From Massospora cicadina (taxonomy: Eukaryota > Entomophthoromycota > Entomophthoromycetes > Entomophthorales > Entomophthoraceae), in NCBI GenBank assembly GCA_022478985.1, contig JAKSZP010009195.1, positions 310,001-374,000 on the forward strand: a stretch of DNA of 64,000 bases, given 5' to 3'. Each line of letters begins with the position of its first letter. Within the stretch, counting starts at the first letter, position 1. Below, piece by piece: positions 11,850 through 23,035 of this stretch. Below the pieces are notes generated by a model. The model was given only the letters and a program-made list of their open reading frames with translations, did no database searches and had not been told where the DNA came from. Made by a program: the position numbers and the translations under genes.

Positions 11850-12780
11850 TTTATCAGCATGTCCATTAAGTTAGTCTAATAGCGTTGGGGCTCTACTCCG
11901 GCTGGTATCCTCCATATAGGAATAAAGCAATGCTGGCAAAGCTGGATGTCTTCTATAGAGTAATTGGAAGGGTCTTGTCCCTTCAACAAATGATAGGTAA
12001 TTATTATATGTAAAGACAGCGAAGGATAGCAGGGTACTCCAGTCAGCGGGCCAATCATTTACCAGCTTGTGGAGAATGTTACCCAAAGTGCCATTTACCC
12101 GTTTGACTATCCCATTGGATTCAGGGTGGTAGGGTAGTTAAAACTTGCGGATGGCCATCAACTCAATCAACTTAGGAAGGACATTCAATGTGAAAGTTGT
12201 TTTGTTATCCATGATAATAGACTGCGGAAAGCCATGTCGCTGTATGACGCACTTCATAATAAGCTTAGCGGTGGATACAGCCCCTACTTTCCTGATTGCT
12301 CTTGCTTCCACCCCACCTGAGCAAGTGATCTATGGCTACAAGTATATAATTGGAGTGATTTTCCCCTATTGGCAGAGGGCTCACCAAATCAAGGGAAACA
12401 GTGTGCCATGTGAAACGGGGCTCAACCAGCTAAAAGGTAGTTTTCTTGTGGAAAGGTTTCTCCAATTGACATTGGTGACAACAAGCAAACATCTCAAGAA
12501 CATCGTAGTGCAGCTCTCCCAGTAGTAGTGGGGTCATAAGAACTCCAATGTTTTCCACAACCCTCCTGGACCTACCACCCTATGTACATTCAAGATAATT
12601 ACTGGCCTGGCGAAGGGTTTTTTGAAGCTCAGCGTCAATTCTCCAATTCTCTTATACAATTCCCCATTGCACATGAAGGTGTTGCAGTGAAGTACATTTA
12701 AAGCTTTGATCACTTTGTGGTGGCTCATTGTAATATTTGACATATTCATCATCTCATACATTATGTCAGCCAGTCCGCCA
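11850..12780 (-). pseudogene. Integrase, element C
   Basis: The - strand at 11871-12086 reads GNILHKLVNDWPADW then FAVFTYNNYLSF, the segment following the catalytic Glu (upstream near 12110 is the ESNGIVKRVNG-like motif). At 12534-12761 it reads NGELYKRIG and related HHCC-finger-side sequence. The core Asp residues lie in broken sequence between these. Stops and indels prevent a continuous frame. Confidence 0.7.
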
Positions 12781-12789
12781 TGATGTTAA

Positions 12790-13130
12790 GTTGGTATTGT
12801 GATAGACAGTCCGCGTTCTTATGTTTTTCCCCTGACTGGTTTACTATATCAGAGTCATATGCTTGGAGCTTTAATGTCCATCACCTGAGCCGTCCTTCAA
12901 GTTTCCAAAGATTCTGCAGCCAATGCAAGGATGCATGATCTGTTACCACTTTGAATTTCACTCTGTGGAGGTATACCCACGGACTGTTTATATGCATATA
13001 TCACCGCTAAGTACTCCCACTCAGTCATGGTGTAATTACGTTTGTGACAGTTTAAACTTTGGCTACAAAATGCAACAGGGTACTCCACACCATCATCATC
13101 CTTCTGAGACAACACTACCCTTATGGTTGA
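12790..13130 (-). pseudogene. RNase H, element C
   Basis: The - strand at 12897-13115 reads LSQKDDDGVEYPVAFCSQSL, then NYTMTEWEYLAVIYA, the well-known gypsy RNase H segment with the catalytic Glu. The remaining N-terminal part continues to about 13130. It is followed leftward by the tether and integrase. Element D has the same segment at 55124-55426. Confidence 0.75.
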
Positions 13131-13419
13131 AAGTGAAGATCCATTTGCACAATATATTCCATTTGCACAATATATTCATTTTTAAAATTAGGGTATTGCA
13201 AAATGGGTACACTAGTCAACGCTGTCCGTAAGACATTGAAGCGTGTTGACAACATTCAGTCCAGTCAAAGGTGGCATTTTTCTTTAAAACTCGAAGAGTG
13301 GAGCCCCAGTACATTTGAAGTTAGGAATGAACCGCTAGTAGTAACTGACAACTACAAAAACACCTGGATATCCTTTTTATTACCTGGCCAAGTCATTTTA
13401 TGTATAGCTTCCATCTCTG

Positions 13420-15050
13420 CCAGCTGAGCTTTAAGCCCTTTGTAATCTACCACAAACCAAGGTATTCCAATTGCTCCTTAAAAAAGTGACACTTCTGAGG
13501 CTTTATTTTTATGTTAGCTTCAGCAAATCAGCGGCTCACTTGTTCCAAATGGTTAAGATGCTCCCTAAATGTCCTCAATAATGCATTTATTGTAATTTTA
13601 ACCAGATGGAATCCTTCAATGATTTAGCGTTATTTGGAATGATATAGCCAATCTTGGTGGAATGGTTTATTGATTGAATTTCGTGTTATTTGGTTTGATT
13701 GCTGGTTAGTTGCTCCCCAATTTGGGTTGAGCAAATTTATTATTCTGCCAAGTTTGGTATTAGGTTCAAGTGGGGCCAATTGGTGGCCCCAAATTAGTAC
13801 AAGGATCACCAGCAACTAATAGCTGAGGATGATCCACTTGATATCAGCCAGCATAATCAGAGTTCGATGCTAACTGCAATTTGTGGGCAGTTATGGGATT
13901 TCTGGTGTAAAGCCGATGTATTCGCTTTAAACATTTGCTGCCTGATTATCTGATGTTGGTGGATCCAACAAATTATGAGTTTGAGGCGGCTGAGGCTGTT
14001 TCTAGTGCCTCATTTATTATCAAGATAAGACAAGAATAGATGTTGGTGAGATGCCAAGATATTCCAAGTCAAGCAAGCAACCAAAGTAGTTTCCAGTGCA
14101 TTATGATCAATTTGAAGGTCAAATAAAAATTTGATGTTTATTTAGATTATTATCTATATGGCTCACTGGTGACTTAAGGCTGAGGATGAGCTAAAACTAA
14201 TTTGGACATTGTGAAGGATGGTGCGAGAGGGTCAACGCCAGGGAAGAGAATAAAGTAGAAGAAGAAGAAGAGAAGTGGTTGGCTGGAAGAACCAGCGGAA
14301 GAGCTGATAGGTTGGCGGTGGGCGCAGTAGCCCTTTTGTAAATAGTATAAATACCTGGCGCTTTCCTTTCAATAAATATCTCCCTTTGCCTATTCTACTT
14401 TTTGTTATAAGTTTATAATTTATTTTGTTAGTTAGGGTTTAAGCTAGGGGATCCCCAAAATGGCGTGGGTGACGCACCAAGGGGTTAGCTGGCGCTGCTA
14501 GCCCCGACGCCTAAGTCAAAATGGCAAGGGCTGACCAGTCTTCATACTGGTTAGCCTGCCAACTAGCAGAGCCCATAATCAATTTTCTGACAGCATTGAT
14601 ATCGTCAAGGTAAACTAGAATTCAGGATAGCTTCAGTCACCTAAAATGGTGTCCATAGCCTGCTGGAACATAGCTGGCGCATTGCACAACCCTTGGGGCA
14701 TATGCATGGGCTAGAACAAACCTTTTTAGGTGATTATGGCGCATTTTTTTCCTTTCCACCACCAGCAACTTTATTTTCCAGTATCAGATATCAAGTCCAT
14801 GGCGGTAAAGTAGTTTGCCCCTCCCAGATGATCTAAAGCATCATCAATCCATGAGAGTAGGTATGAATTTTTCTTTGTGATGCTATTAAGCTTTCTGTAG
14901 TCAATAATCACCCAGTTAGTGCCATTTTTTCATAACAATTAGCACCAGATATGCCTAGGGACTCTTGGACGGCTCTAACATTCCCTATTTGAAAAATTAT
15001 CTACTTCATTGGAGATAATTTCTTCTGAAGCTTTGGAGCGCCGGATGGAC
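13420..15050 (-). pseudogene. Reverse transcriptase, element C, split by an LTR insertion
   Basis: The - strand at 14800-14950 reads NWVIIDYRKLNSITKKNSY and LDHLGGANYFTAMDL. At 14640-14720 it reads MPQGLCNAPA and QQAMDTILGD, and YLDD falls at 14601-14612. The frame then meets an insertion at 14592 and resumes beyond it at about 13587 with LRTFREHLNHLEQV and, to about 13440, IKIKPQKCHFFKEQLEYLG. The two halves abut in frame once the insertion and duplicated target are discounted. Other stops show it was already or later dead. Confidence 0.75.
13591..14592 (+). mobile_element. Solo LTR inserted in element C RT
   Basis: Starts TGTAATTTTAACC and ends TTTTCTGACA (TG...CA). It is flanked by GCATTTAT (13583-13590) and GCATTGAT (14593-14600), a target duplication with one mismatch (at least GCATT). 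No coding region is visible. A TATA-like AGTATAAATACC at about 14345 followed by AATAAATA about 25 bp later suggests + strand U3-R order. Length is about 1.0 kb. It interrupts the RT immediately after the YLDD codons. Confidence 0.75.
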
Positions 15051-15329
15051 CATTACCAAATAGGAGGGTGGTCTCCCATGTCTACCCAATACACAACTTC
15101 AGATGCACATCCCAAGTCGTTGTCATCGTTTGCAAATATCCCCAGTATTTCTCAAACAGATCCATCACCCTATCTTTCTGTTTCTTCAACAGCTTAATCA
15201 GAACCACATGTGAAACCACTGTAATTATGCTGAAAGAGGCCTTTACATGTAGGCCGAGGTACTCTAAGACCCAAAATTGTTAATATGGTGAACTTCATCA
15301 ATAGGATTCAGATGTAAATAAGTCACTAT

Positions 15330-15600
15330 TTAGTGCCTTTAGACCGTCATAGACTCCTTCTGTAGGTTCGCTAGCAATACCTTCACTTTCCCATGCCCTG
15401 GTAACAGTAACCCCAGAGCCACATGGGGTTCAAGATGTGATTGCTGGTAGGGCCCCACAATTTCCCCATATAGCCCTTCAGGGACACCTATTTTGAGCTC
15501 TGTCCCTATTATGACCTGATGCCCAGAAGGTATGCTTAAAGCGCTCGCAGCCCATAGCAGAATATATGTACTCATAAATCTAGTTAGGAAGGGATCTTGT
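15330..15600 (-). pseudogene. dUTPase-like linker between protease and RT, element C
   Basis: A 78-codon open stretch at 15339-15575 reads SIPSGHQVIIGTELKIGVPE, then a GPYQQS segment, then LLLPGHGKVKVLLANLQKE. The pattern (VPEGxxG, then GxVKVLLxNL) matches the beta-barrel segment lying between protease and RT in many gypsy elements and resembles dUTPase motifs 1-3. The catalytic Asp of dUTPase motif 3 is not present, so an active dUTPase is unlikely. Element D has a clear counterpart at 56480-56760. Confidence 0.55.
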
Positions 15601-15699
15601 CCTCACTTCATCTGCCAATATTGAACAGGAATCACACCGTTGCTATACATGAGATTAATTTGAATGAGTGGATTGAGTTCTTTGGGACTCCACTGGAGA

Positions 15700-16030
15700 T
15701 AAAATAGATGGGGGTCCATTGTCCCAGAATATTAAATGTTCCTTCTAACATATTGACCACTGCCCCAAATCACTGTATGAAAGTGGCCCAGTTGACATGT
15801 CATAATTATATTAGGCAGAACCACCGCCAGGGTGGATGCACTGACCAAACTGAACCTCAGAGGCAACGCATTTTAAACATCCTCCAACCCAGTGCTTTGT
15901 GCCCCCGCTGTCCCATACTCTACTTGGTGCTCTACATTAGATTTCATCAGAAGCTTAGCCACAAGCTTGGTGGATATAATATTAACTAGAGCGCTGGTAG
16001 CTATAATAGCTCAGATTTTTGTATTTTGAA
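15700..16030 (-). pseudogene. Aspartic protease, element C (active site lost)
   Basis: Aligned by eye with the better preserved protease of element D, the - strand here reads IIATSALVNIISTKLV near 15975-16015 where D has IIDTGAPVNIFSTKLV, so the DTGA triad has become ATSA. Next come VEHQVEYGTAGAQST (flap-like YGTAGA) and ALPLRF. It precedes the linker and RT as expected. Confidence 0.65.
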
Positions 16031-16489
16031 CAAAAATATCACAGTATGTATGCTCTGAATAAGAAGAATTATTGTTGTTTAGTACATGAACATCCAAGGG
16101 CTTTTTGTTATTGAAAAAAAGGACAATACTGGAGCCAAAATGAGGATACTCCTAATCAATTTTCTTTACTGGAATCGCCACGTTCACCCCCTCTAGGGCT
16201 GCAACATGCGCTGAAGGGCTAACTTTAACTGTACCGTTTTTCTCAAAGAATTGCCAGGTATATGGTTTTTTTACATCTTAATCAGAACTCCAGTCTGTGT
16301 TATTCTGATATCTCTCTCAGTTAGAGTCCAAGGTATTGTAGAGAATTTGTTGATTTAATAAGTCGTTGGGGTGAGTACCAGGACTGACGCAAACCAACTT
16401 GTGGGAATTATCAGGGACAAATAAATTTAGATTAGCAGAGGTAGAGCTTCCCGTCTCTACTCTGCTCAAGCTTTTCTCTGTTCAATTGG

Positions 16490-17500
16490 GGTGGGCAGTA
16501 CGGCCTGAGCATGCAGTTTTCAAGGGCAGTTAGCTGCATAGTGACCTCTTTGGCCACATGAGAAACAAGCACAAACGGATCTCAACTCTGTAACACCCCC
16601 AAAGGTCTGGGTTGGAAGTTAGATGGGGTTTGTAATTTGGCTGAGGACGAGCTGGTTGGGCATAAGGAGGACGGAAAAGGACCATTTAAGTATTAAGAGG
16701 AGAGTATTACCCAAGGATTATAACTGAGTCGTTGGGGTCCATTTCCCAAAGGGGATTTGGTGGAAATTTCAGGGACCTTCCATTCCACGTTGTAAGCACC
16801 TAAAGTGACAGAGAGACGTCATAAATATTTAATAATTTGTAAAAGTCCATGTCTTCTTGAAGAATGCAAGCCATAGAGTTATACAGCTCTTGATATGGCT
16901 TGACAGCCGCTGTCATTGCTATGCCCATGTCCTCATTGGTCAAAATATTTTCTCCCACTAGCACATGGGCTTCAGATGTGATTCGCTCCGCAAACTCCAC
17001 CAAAGACTCATTTGGTTGAAATTGTATTGTTAGAAAATCGGCCATGTGCTGCGCCATCTTTACCACACCCCCAAACAGGCGGAGCACAATTTTCTTTACC
17101 TCTTGATATGTTACAGTACTTTTTAAGTTAACATATAACTTGATTTGCACTCTCTACATCCAGAGTGGACAACAACAGTTTAGCCTTATGACAATCTGAG
17201 ACCCCTCCACTTAAAATTCAAACTGCTCAAAAAATCCCAGTATGTTTCCTTCACAGTTAAATGTAGTGGTAGCTTGTCACTACAGACCTCTTCTACTCTA
17301 GTGACACTATTCAATTTACTCTCTTCACAGTGTAGCCGCTCTTTAGTGTCATCCAAGCGGTCATCAAGTTGGCTGGCTTGGTAACCTACTAGGCTCAGTT
17401 GGTGGAAGGCCTTAATAAGCTGATCTGTTATACCTTTTTTTCTTGAAATAGCACTTTTTGCATCTGAAGTAGTGTATACAAGCCAAGTTTTAGTTCCGCA
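16490..17500 (-). pseudogene. Gag with CCHC zinc knuckle, element C
   Basis: At 16526-16567 the - strand encodes CFSCGQRGHYAANC, a perfect CX2CX4HX4C nucleic-acid-binding knuckle. Upstream, 16800-17150 is an uninterrupted 116-codon frame with a capsid-like helical sequence (FQPNESLVEFAERITSEAH, typical of the gypsy capsid segment). The capsid-to-knuckle order on the - strand fits gag. The N-terminus toward 17500 is degraded. Confidence 0.75.
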
Positions 17501-17619
17501 TTTTAGAATAACTCAATAAACTGGGATAGTCCCCGTCAAATTGATCCTGCTGCGCCATTGCTTGGCATATTTGGAGCTCTCAGGGTGTTGATTAATGAGC
17601 TCCCTGTAGTGAGCATCAC

Positions 17620-18150
17620 TGTTATAATTTTGGCAATATACTTGAGATACGCCATAGGAGTTGCACAGGGTCAAGCCCACTGAGAAATGGACTAACAATA
17701 TGGAGATCGTTGGTCTGTCAAATAAACTTAATGACCTTTATATAATATGAGGCAATCGCCTTGACTTCACTACTTTATATAAAAAATAATATGACTAGCA
17801 GACTCTTCCTGTTTACGATTTATTTATTCATCCTATCCACTCTTTTTCTCCTCTATTCTTCCAAAAGACCTCCTTTTTTTCTCATTCTCAGCTCAGCTCT
17901 TAATCCTCAGTACCCATGATCAGCATTCAACCCCTTTGCTTGGATATTTTAAATTCACTCCAATTTTAGGGGTTTCACCTCATCATTGAGGCTCTGGTAG
18001 AATTCACATCGTTAGTCAAAACATTATTGCCTCAATTGATTCGCTCCATGTCAACATAATCTACCACCAAAATTGTAAGGCTCACATCAACTCATAAAAC
18101 ATGATCTGCCAAACTTATGGCTTATTGTCCAGACATATTAGTCTTCAACA
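17620..18150 (-). repeat. Element C 5' LTR (right)
   Basis: About 531 bp, direct repeat of 11013-11538, ending TTCAACA directly before the GGTTC target duplication. Leftward similarity to the left LTR stops at 17620, while similarity to element D continues past it (CTGTAGTGAGC near 17604), as expected for shared internal leader sequence. Confidence 0.85.
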
Positions 18151-18155
18151 GGTTC
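18151..18155. repeat. Target-site duplication GGTTC, right copy
   Basis: Matches 11008-11012 exactly and abuts the end of the right LTR of element C. Confidence 0.85.
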
Positions 18156-18489
18156 TTAAATACCTAATACACCAGAAAACCGACTTTCCTATTGGAAAAT
18201 ATCCTTACCCAGCCTATCATGTAGAGAAGATACAAGTCATTTCTATGTTGTATTTAAAATCTGCTACACTATCAATTCAGTGCATAATGATGGAAAGTTT
18301 CAATGAATTAGGATTAGTGTTGTGACTGAAAAGAAGAAGAAATTGTATGAGCTCCTGGATCAATTTAAAGAAAAAATTAGCACAGGGTAAAAAACTATGG
18401 AATGCGTAAAGGAGAGGTTCATAATATCATCATAAGATCTGCCATCCCTTTCAATCTAAACTATATTGCTATCCAAAAGCTAAGTATGA

Positions 18490-19060
18490 AATTACCATTA
18501 AAAGAAAAATCAGCTATCTGAAGCCGCCTTGATCAGACTTTTTATAATGACCGTGGGCTTCACCACTGCTACTGGTACACAAGAAGGACGGAACACACCA
18601 CATAGTTACTTTTTACATTAGTAAAATGAAGTTAATGAGAAAAATTTGTACCTGCTCCCTCAATTAAATGATTCTCTGAAGTGCTTGGGAGGATTGAAGT
18701 ACTTCTCCACGATGGATCTGTCCAGTGGCTACTGGAAGAGGGAGCTCTCGCCTAAAGATCAAGAGAAGAGCTCCCTGGTCAGCAGTCAGGGATTTTTGAA
18801 CCTACAATGATGCCACAGGGGCTGTTCAACGCCCTGAAACTTTCCAAAGCGTGATGAAGGCATTTTCTAGGAATCTCAAGTTAGAAATTCTGCTCATCTA
18901 TCTGGACGATATTACATTGATCAGTCACACTTTTTAAGAGCAACTCCATCATCTATGAGAAGTGGTTACTCAACTATAAGAATCTAACCTGAAAGATGAA
19001 ATGAAGCAAGTACACTTTCCTGAAGATACAGTCGGAGTTTCTAGGACATGAGATCAGTCC
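18490..19060 (+). pseudogene. Reverse transcriptase, element F
   Basis: Visible motifs include a HKKDGTHHIV-like patch near 18585, GGLKYFSTMDLSSGYWK at 18690-18740 and ILLIYLDDITLISHT with YLDD at 18899-18910. A FQSVMK-like segment (FQRxMD equivalent) lies near 18843. Several stops and one or more indels separate these. Confidence 0.75.
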
Positions 19061-19600
19061 CAAAGGAATCAAGCCTCTGGAAGGGAAGATCAAAGCTATA
19101 GTGGCCGTGAAACAGCCTTGAAGCATTAGTGACATCTAAGTATTTATAGGGATGGTGATATACTATTGACAGTTTATCCCCATTTCACAGACTTTGCTGC
19201 GCAGCTCACTTACCTGTCAGCCAAGGACACCAAGCTTGAATGGGACCTGGAGCAAGATAAAGCCTTTGAAGTTGAAAGATAATTTGTTGGCGCCAATACT
19301 AGTCTACCTGACTTCAATAAAATGGTTTGCCTATACTTATACCAGTAACATTGGACTTGGAGCGATACTCATCCTATTGGATGAAGAAGGTGTTGATCAC
19401 CCGATTGAGAACTACTTCAAGGTCTTAACAAGGGGGAAAAGAACTACACTGTGATGGAAAGAAAATGCTTGATTCTGACAAGAGCAGTGAAGCACTCTTG
19501 ACCCTGTTTATATGAAGTACAATTTAAAGTCATGATGGATCACGCATAGCTCACTTGCTATGCAACATGAAAAATCCAGAATAACGCCCTGCTCAATGAG
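19060..19600 (+). pseudogene. RNase H, element F
   Basis: It starts at LGHEISPKGIKPLEGKI (about 19040-19085). At 19194-19454 an 86-codon open frame includes LAPILVYLTSIKWFAYTYTS and NIGLGAILILLDEEGVDHPI, matching the DASxxGxGAVLxQ region with the catalytic Asp replaced. The EREC-like segment follows near 19460. Confidence 0.7.
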
Positions 19601-19699
19601 CAGTAAAGGTCCAAGGGTATGATTTGGATACTAAAACAGATCAGGCAGAAATTAATTCAACGTCAAAGAACTGTCTCAGCACCTGTTTAATACCTCCAA

Positions 19700-20860
19700 G
19701 AACATGAGAGTGATTTCCTGTAAAACCTGATTAGATTAACAGAGAAAGAGTGGCAGGACAAACTTAATGCGTTAAAGACTGTCCTAAGAAGATGCTCTAA
19801 AGATACCTAGCGTATTGATGGTACCTACAAAGAAGAACAATTGCAAGTGGTGCCCATAAGTATGACCTAGTGATTAAATGGAAAATGTGATAAAAGCTTG
19901 CAAGCATGTTAGCCATTAAAAATTCCAGAAAGCAATGAAATACCTAAGAAACTGGTTCTATTGGGAGTCAATGTCAGAAGAAGTACATCAAGCTCTGGAA
20001 CTCTGTGTACCCTGCGCAAGCTTCAGATCCCTAGAGAAGCTCTTTGAGTTCCATCCAATATCACCAACAGCCCCATCCACAACATATACTTTGACATGAT
20101 ACAACCGTTAGCTACCACCTCAAGTTGATTCAAATGTACTTTTGAAGCAATTGATTATTTCACCAAATGGGTCAAAGCACCAGAAGTCAAGACCTACACC
20201 ACAGGATTGACTGCCAGATTCCTGTATAAACAAGTGATAGGGAGCCATTGATGCAAATAATCTATGATATCAAAAAATGGCAAGAACTTTATCTCTGATG
20301 TCATGATAAAGCTAATGGATCTAGTTTAGTAAAACAGCAATTTACTACTCCATATAATTCATCCTCCAACGTAAGTTTATAATATGTGGATGGAACCTTA
20401 CAAGGTTTATTTAGAGATGGCCCTAAATTACAAGTTAAATAGGATTAACTGTTGCCATACGCGCTTCCATCATATGGACATAGCCATCCTCAGTTTATTG
20501 TCATGTTTATGTTTAAGCCCTATATGGGCGAGAAGTAGCATTATCACCTTGCTGGAACCTGTCATCTCTTCAGATCACAAGAACATACCACCTGGGATTT
20601 ACTAGCAAGAGTTAGCTAATATATTAATTAGGGCTCAGCTAAAAGCATCTAAGGACATCGAAGCCACTATCCTCAAAAATCAACATGAGAGTCAGTTATT
20701 GACTAAATTGCCAGAGTTTATTTTGAGAAAAGATTTTAAACTACTAGTTTGGGATCACCTAGTGTTAAAAAAAGGTTTTTTTTCTACTATATATGAGGAA
20801 GTCAGCCTGATAAGTTGCAAGACGTCCGTACTGTCCCTGCAACTATCCTGGCCAATAGAG
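19700..20860 (+). pseudogene. Integrase, element F
   Basis: At 20080-20330 the frame reads NIYFDMIQPLATTSS, AIDYFTKWVKAPEVKTY and, after a gap, SKNGKNFISDVM: both core Asp regions, the second Asp being altered. The C-terminal barrel near 20720-20790 reads FKLLVWDHLVLKKG then YEE, the FKVGDLVLLKK motif. The DYFTKWVEA style places this in a different clade from the chromodomain elements. Confidence 0.7.
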
Positions 20861-21560
20861 GAGCTGAGTAATCCGTAAGAGATGATGATAACATTATAGT
20901 ATTTAATAGAGTGCATACCTGCCGTCATAGGTCCTTCCCTCAGTCTTGTCTTGGGAGGTAGAGTGTATTGGAAAATACTATGAGTATACTGTAGATTAAT
21001 TCCTCGCCCTCTGAAAGTTCCCCGTCAGTGTATAACCACTAAGAGGTTTTTAAAAACAAGATAAAACGCAGTTAAAGGAAATAAACCCCTTTTTTATAGA
21101 TCGTGGCGGCTAAGAAATTTATCAGAAAATCAGGATAACATCACACAAAAGACTTTGATACCTGAGAACTAAAGAGATTAATGTATGCAATCTGAAAATG
21201 ACGCCAAAGACCTTTGAATTTCAACCCCTTTTTTACCTTTGGGGGGACAAAATATTTTTATGATCAACCAATGATGGAGCAATTCCATCTAGTATGGCCA
21301 ATAATTAAGGAATTAAAAAACCCCATCAGAACCAAGTTACACCAATGGAAGCAATTAAACCTTCTATCTGAATATTACCTAAAAGAAAATCAAGCAATAT
21401 CAAAGGTTAGTTAAAATCCTGAGGTGAGGAGCATTGGAGAAGCGCAATTATATAAGGCTCATCCTGAGCAGCACATTACTAGATTTATTTAGAATCAATA
21501 ATCAGAAGCGGTTATAAAGCCCATACCCAGAAATGAGAATTATCAAGGGGCCTCCAAACA
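20861..21560. other. Unassigned AT-rich repeat remains
   Basis: No supported gene. A 66-codon open frame at 21214-21414 (+) has no recognised motif. It may be the 3' LTR or untranslated end of element F. Confidence 0.3.
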
Positions 21561-21950
21561 TCTTTTTTAGCACTAGTGGGGCCCAACCTAAAAGGGGAAG
21601 CCTCCACGCATTTTATTTGCAAGTGGGACAAACAAAAGGGATTATTAGAAAAAAAAGTCCTAATATGGTACCTCAGCTAACAGCCTGGAAGCCATATCAG
21701 AAGGTGAGGAAGCAATGGGGAAACGCTTGTCTGGCACCCGCTTTAGCTGGAAGACCATGGTGGACAGCATTGGGGTGGGAGCATCAGCGACATGAGGCAT
21801 AAGGAGGTTTAGTTGTGGGTTTTCTTCATTTATTAGGCCAGCGGTGTCCATCGCCTCAACGTATTGAGCAAGTTGATTCTCAGCAAAAGTGATGAGAGCT
21901 GGCACACAAGTGATTGACTTGATGCGCTGTAAGGGGCCTATAAACATCCT
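21561..21950 (-). repeat. Dispersed repeat R, copy 1, with coding remnant
   Basis: Base-by-base similar to 63271-63650 in the same orientation. On the - strand 21660-21947 is a 95-codon open frame containing VPALITFAENQLAQYVEAMD, with the same segment (FAEHQLSQYVEVMD) in the other copy. The protein family is not recognised. The copy ends at 21566 in CACTAGTGCTAAAAAAG, a terminus also seen at 63271. Capsid/gag of a gypsy element is one possibility. Confidence 0.6.
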
Positions 21951-23035
21951 GGTTTAGAATGTCCACTTCAAGATGGAACTTGAAGACTAGCATTAAGCCA
22001 AATGGATGCCGCCACCAAGGCAAAGATCAAGAAGAGACTGACTTGAGGTTTTAAAGCCCCTAAATATTGCCATAACATTGACATTTATTACCAATTTCCA
22101 TTTATTTATATCTTGCTATTATGCAAAGATTATAAAAAATACTTTGGTTTTAACTTTTTTATGAGCCTTGTAGCTCATGATCTCAAGTTTATCTTTTGTT
22201 TCCACTTATATTTATGTTAAGTGAAGAGATCTCCAATAACCAGTCTGATCTAAAGAGCTAAAAAGATTCTCATTACCCATTTTGGGTCATATGAGATTCG
22301 GAACTGTTGCAAGTTTTGCGATCTACATCATATGGTATTCTTCTAGCTTACCAGAACAAGAGTATGAATACTGCTGATCCTTGTTTTTTGCCTTTAATGG
22401 CTACTTTTCACTACAAATTCATAAAGCAACTCACCAACTCACCAAAGCCAACAACTTCACCCTTTTTACCTGATTACATTATCAGGTCCAGAGCCCTACA
22501 TCCACCTGGGCGGCCCATCTCTGTCCTATCATTAATCCCAGTACATCAGGGTTATTCTCCAATAGTACCTCATTTCAGCTAGCCAGTCATGATAGTCTGC
22601 ATGGGGTTCCTTGTAGCTCCAAGTATTGAAGTGGCGTTGACCTTCCAAGGACCTTCAAATCCTACCCCTTAAGCATAATTATACAAATCAACTTATACCT
22701 TATAAAATTTTAGTGAAAAAGGTCTTTATTGAAAGGGAATTGGAGGTATTTATACTTGGACAATGAATGGAAATTAATTTACCACCTATTAAAATAACAT
22801 CAACATCAATTACATAAAATAATGAAATACTTTATACTATAATTATCCTCAGCATCAATTGCTAGCAAATACTAAGAATCTTTGATTGTTGATTGTAGAA
22901 TTCATCCTGCTATAAAAATGGAATACAAAAAACTAATGGTAATTTATACCAATCGCTTTTCTTTCTCGTAACAAGCACTTTAGTTACTATGATTTGATTT
23001 TGAACAGCAAATTTGGATAATCACATACAGGAAAG
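21951..23035. other. No gene recognised
   Basis: AT-rich sequence without supported coding similarity. The last part, just before 23036, should include the 5' untranslated region of the LINE. The 91-codon frame at 22307-22582 looks like chance. Confidence 0.3.

Larger units (their letters stand above)
11013..18150 (-). mobile_element. Near full-length Ty3/gypsy retrotransposon (element C)
   Basis: Two direct LTRs (11013-11538 and 17620-18150), a 5-bp TSD (GGTTC) and a complete - strand domain order gag-PR-linker-RT-RNase H-integrase define the unit. On the - strand the 5' LTR begins TGTTGAAG and ends ATAACA. A polypurine-like AAGGGGAGTAA lies just before the 3' LTR near 11539-11550. The LTRs differ at many sites, mostly transitions, so insertion is old. 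The element is dead: stops throughout, lost protease Asp, and a later LTR insertion in its RT. A related copy (D) lies at 54291-59350. Confidence 0.85.
18151..20860 (+). mobile_element. Ty3/gypsy retrotransposon F, pol half
   Basis: The + strand reads RT, RNase H and integrase in order from about 18490 to 20860. The target duplication of C shows that F once continued leftward into 9961-11012. Stops are frequent. The LTRs of F were not identified; AT-rich sequence after 20860 may contain the 3' LTR. Confidence 0.7.

Noticed and set aside
15330..15600. Active dUTPase gene
   Set aside because: The motif-3 Asp region is replaced and the segment is embedded in a dead pol; only a dUTPase-like linker can be supported.
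22307..22582. A 91-codon open frame as a small gene
   Set aside because: Low-information sequence in AT-rich repeat remains, without motif or promoter context.
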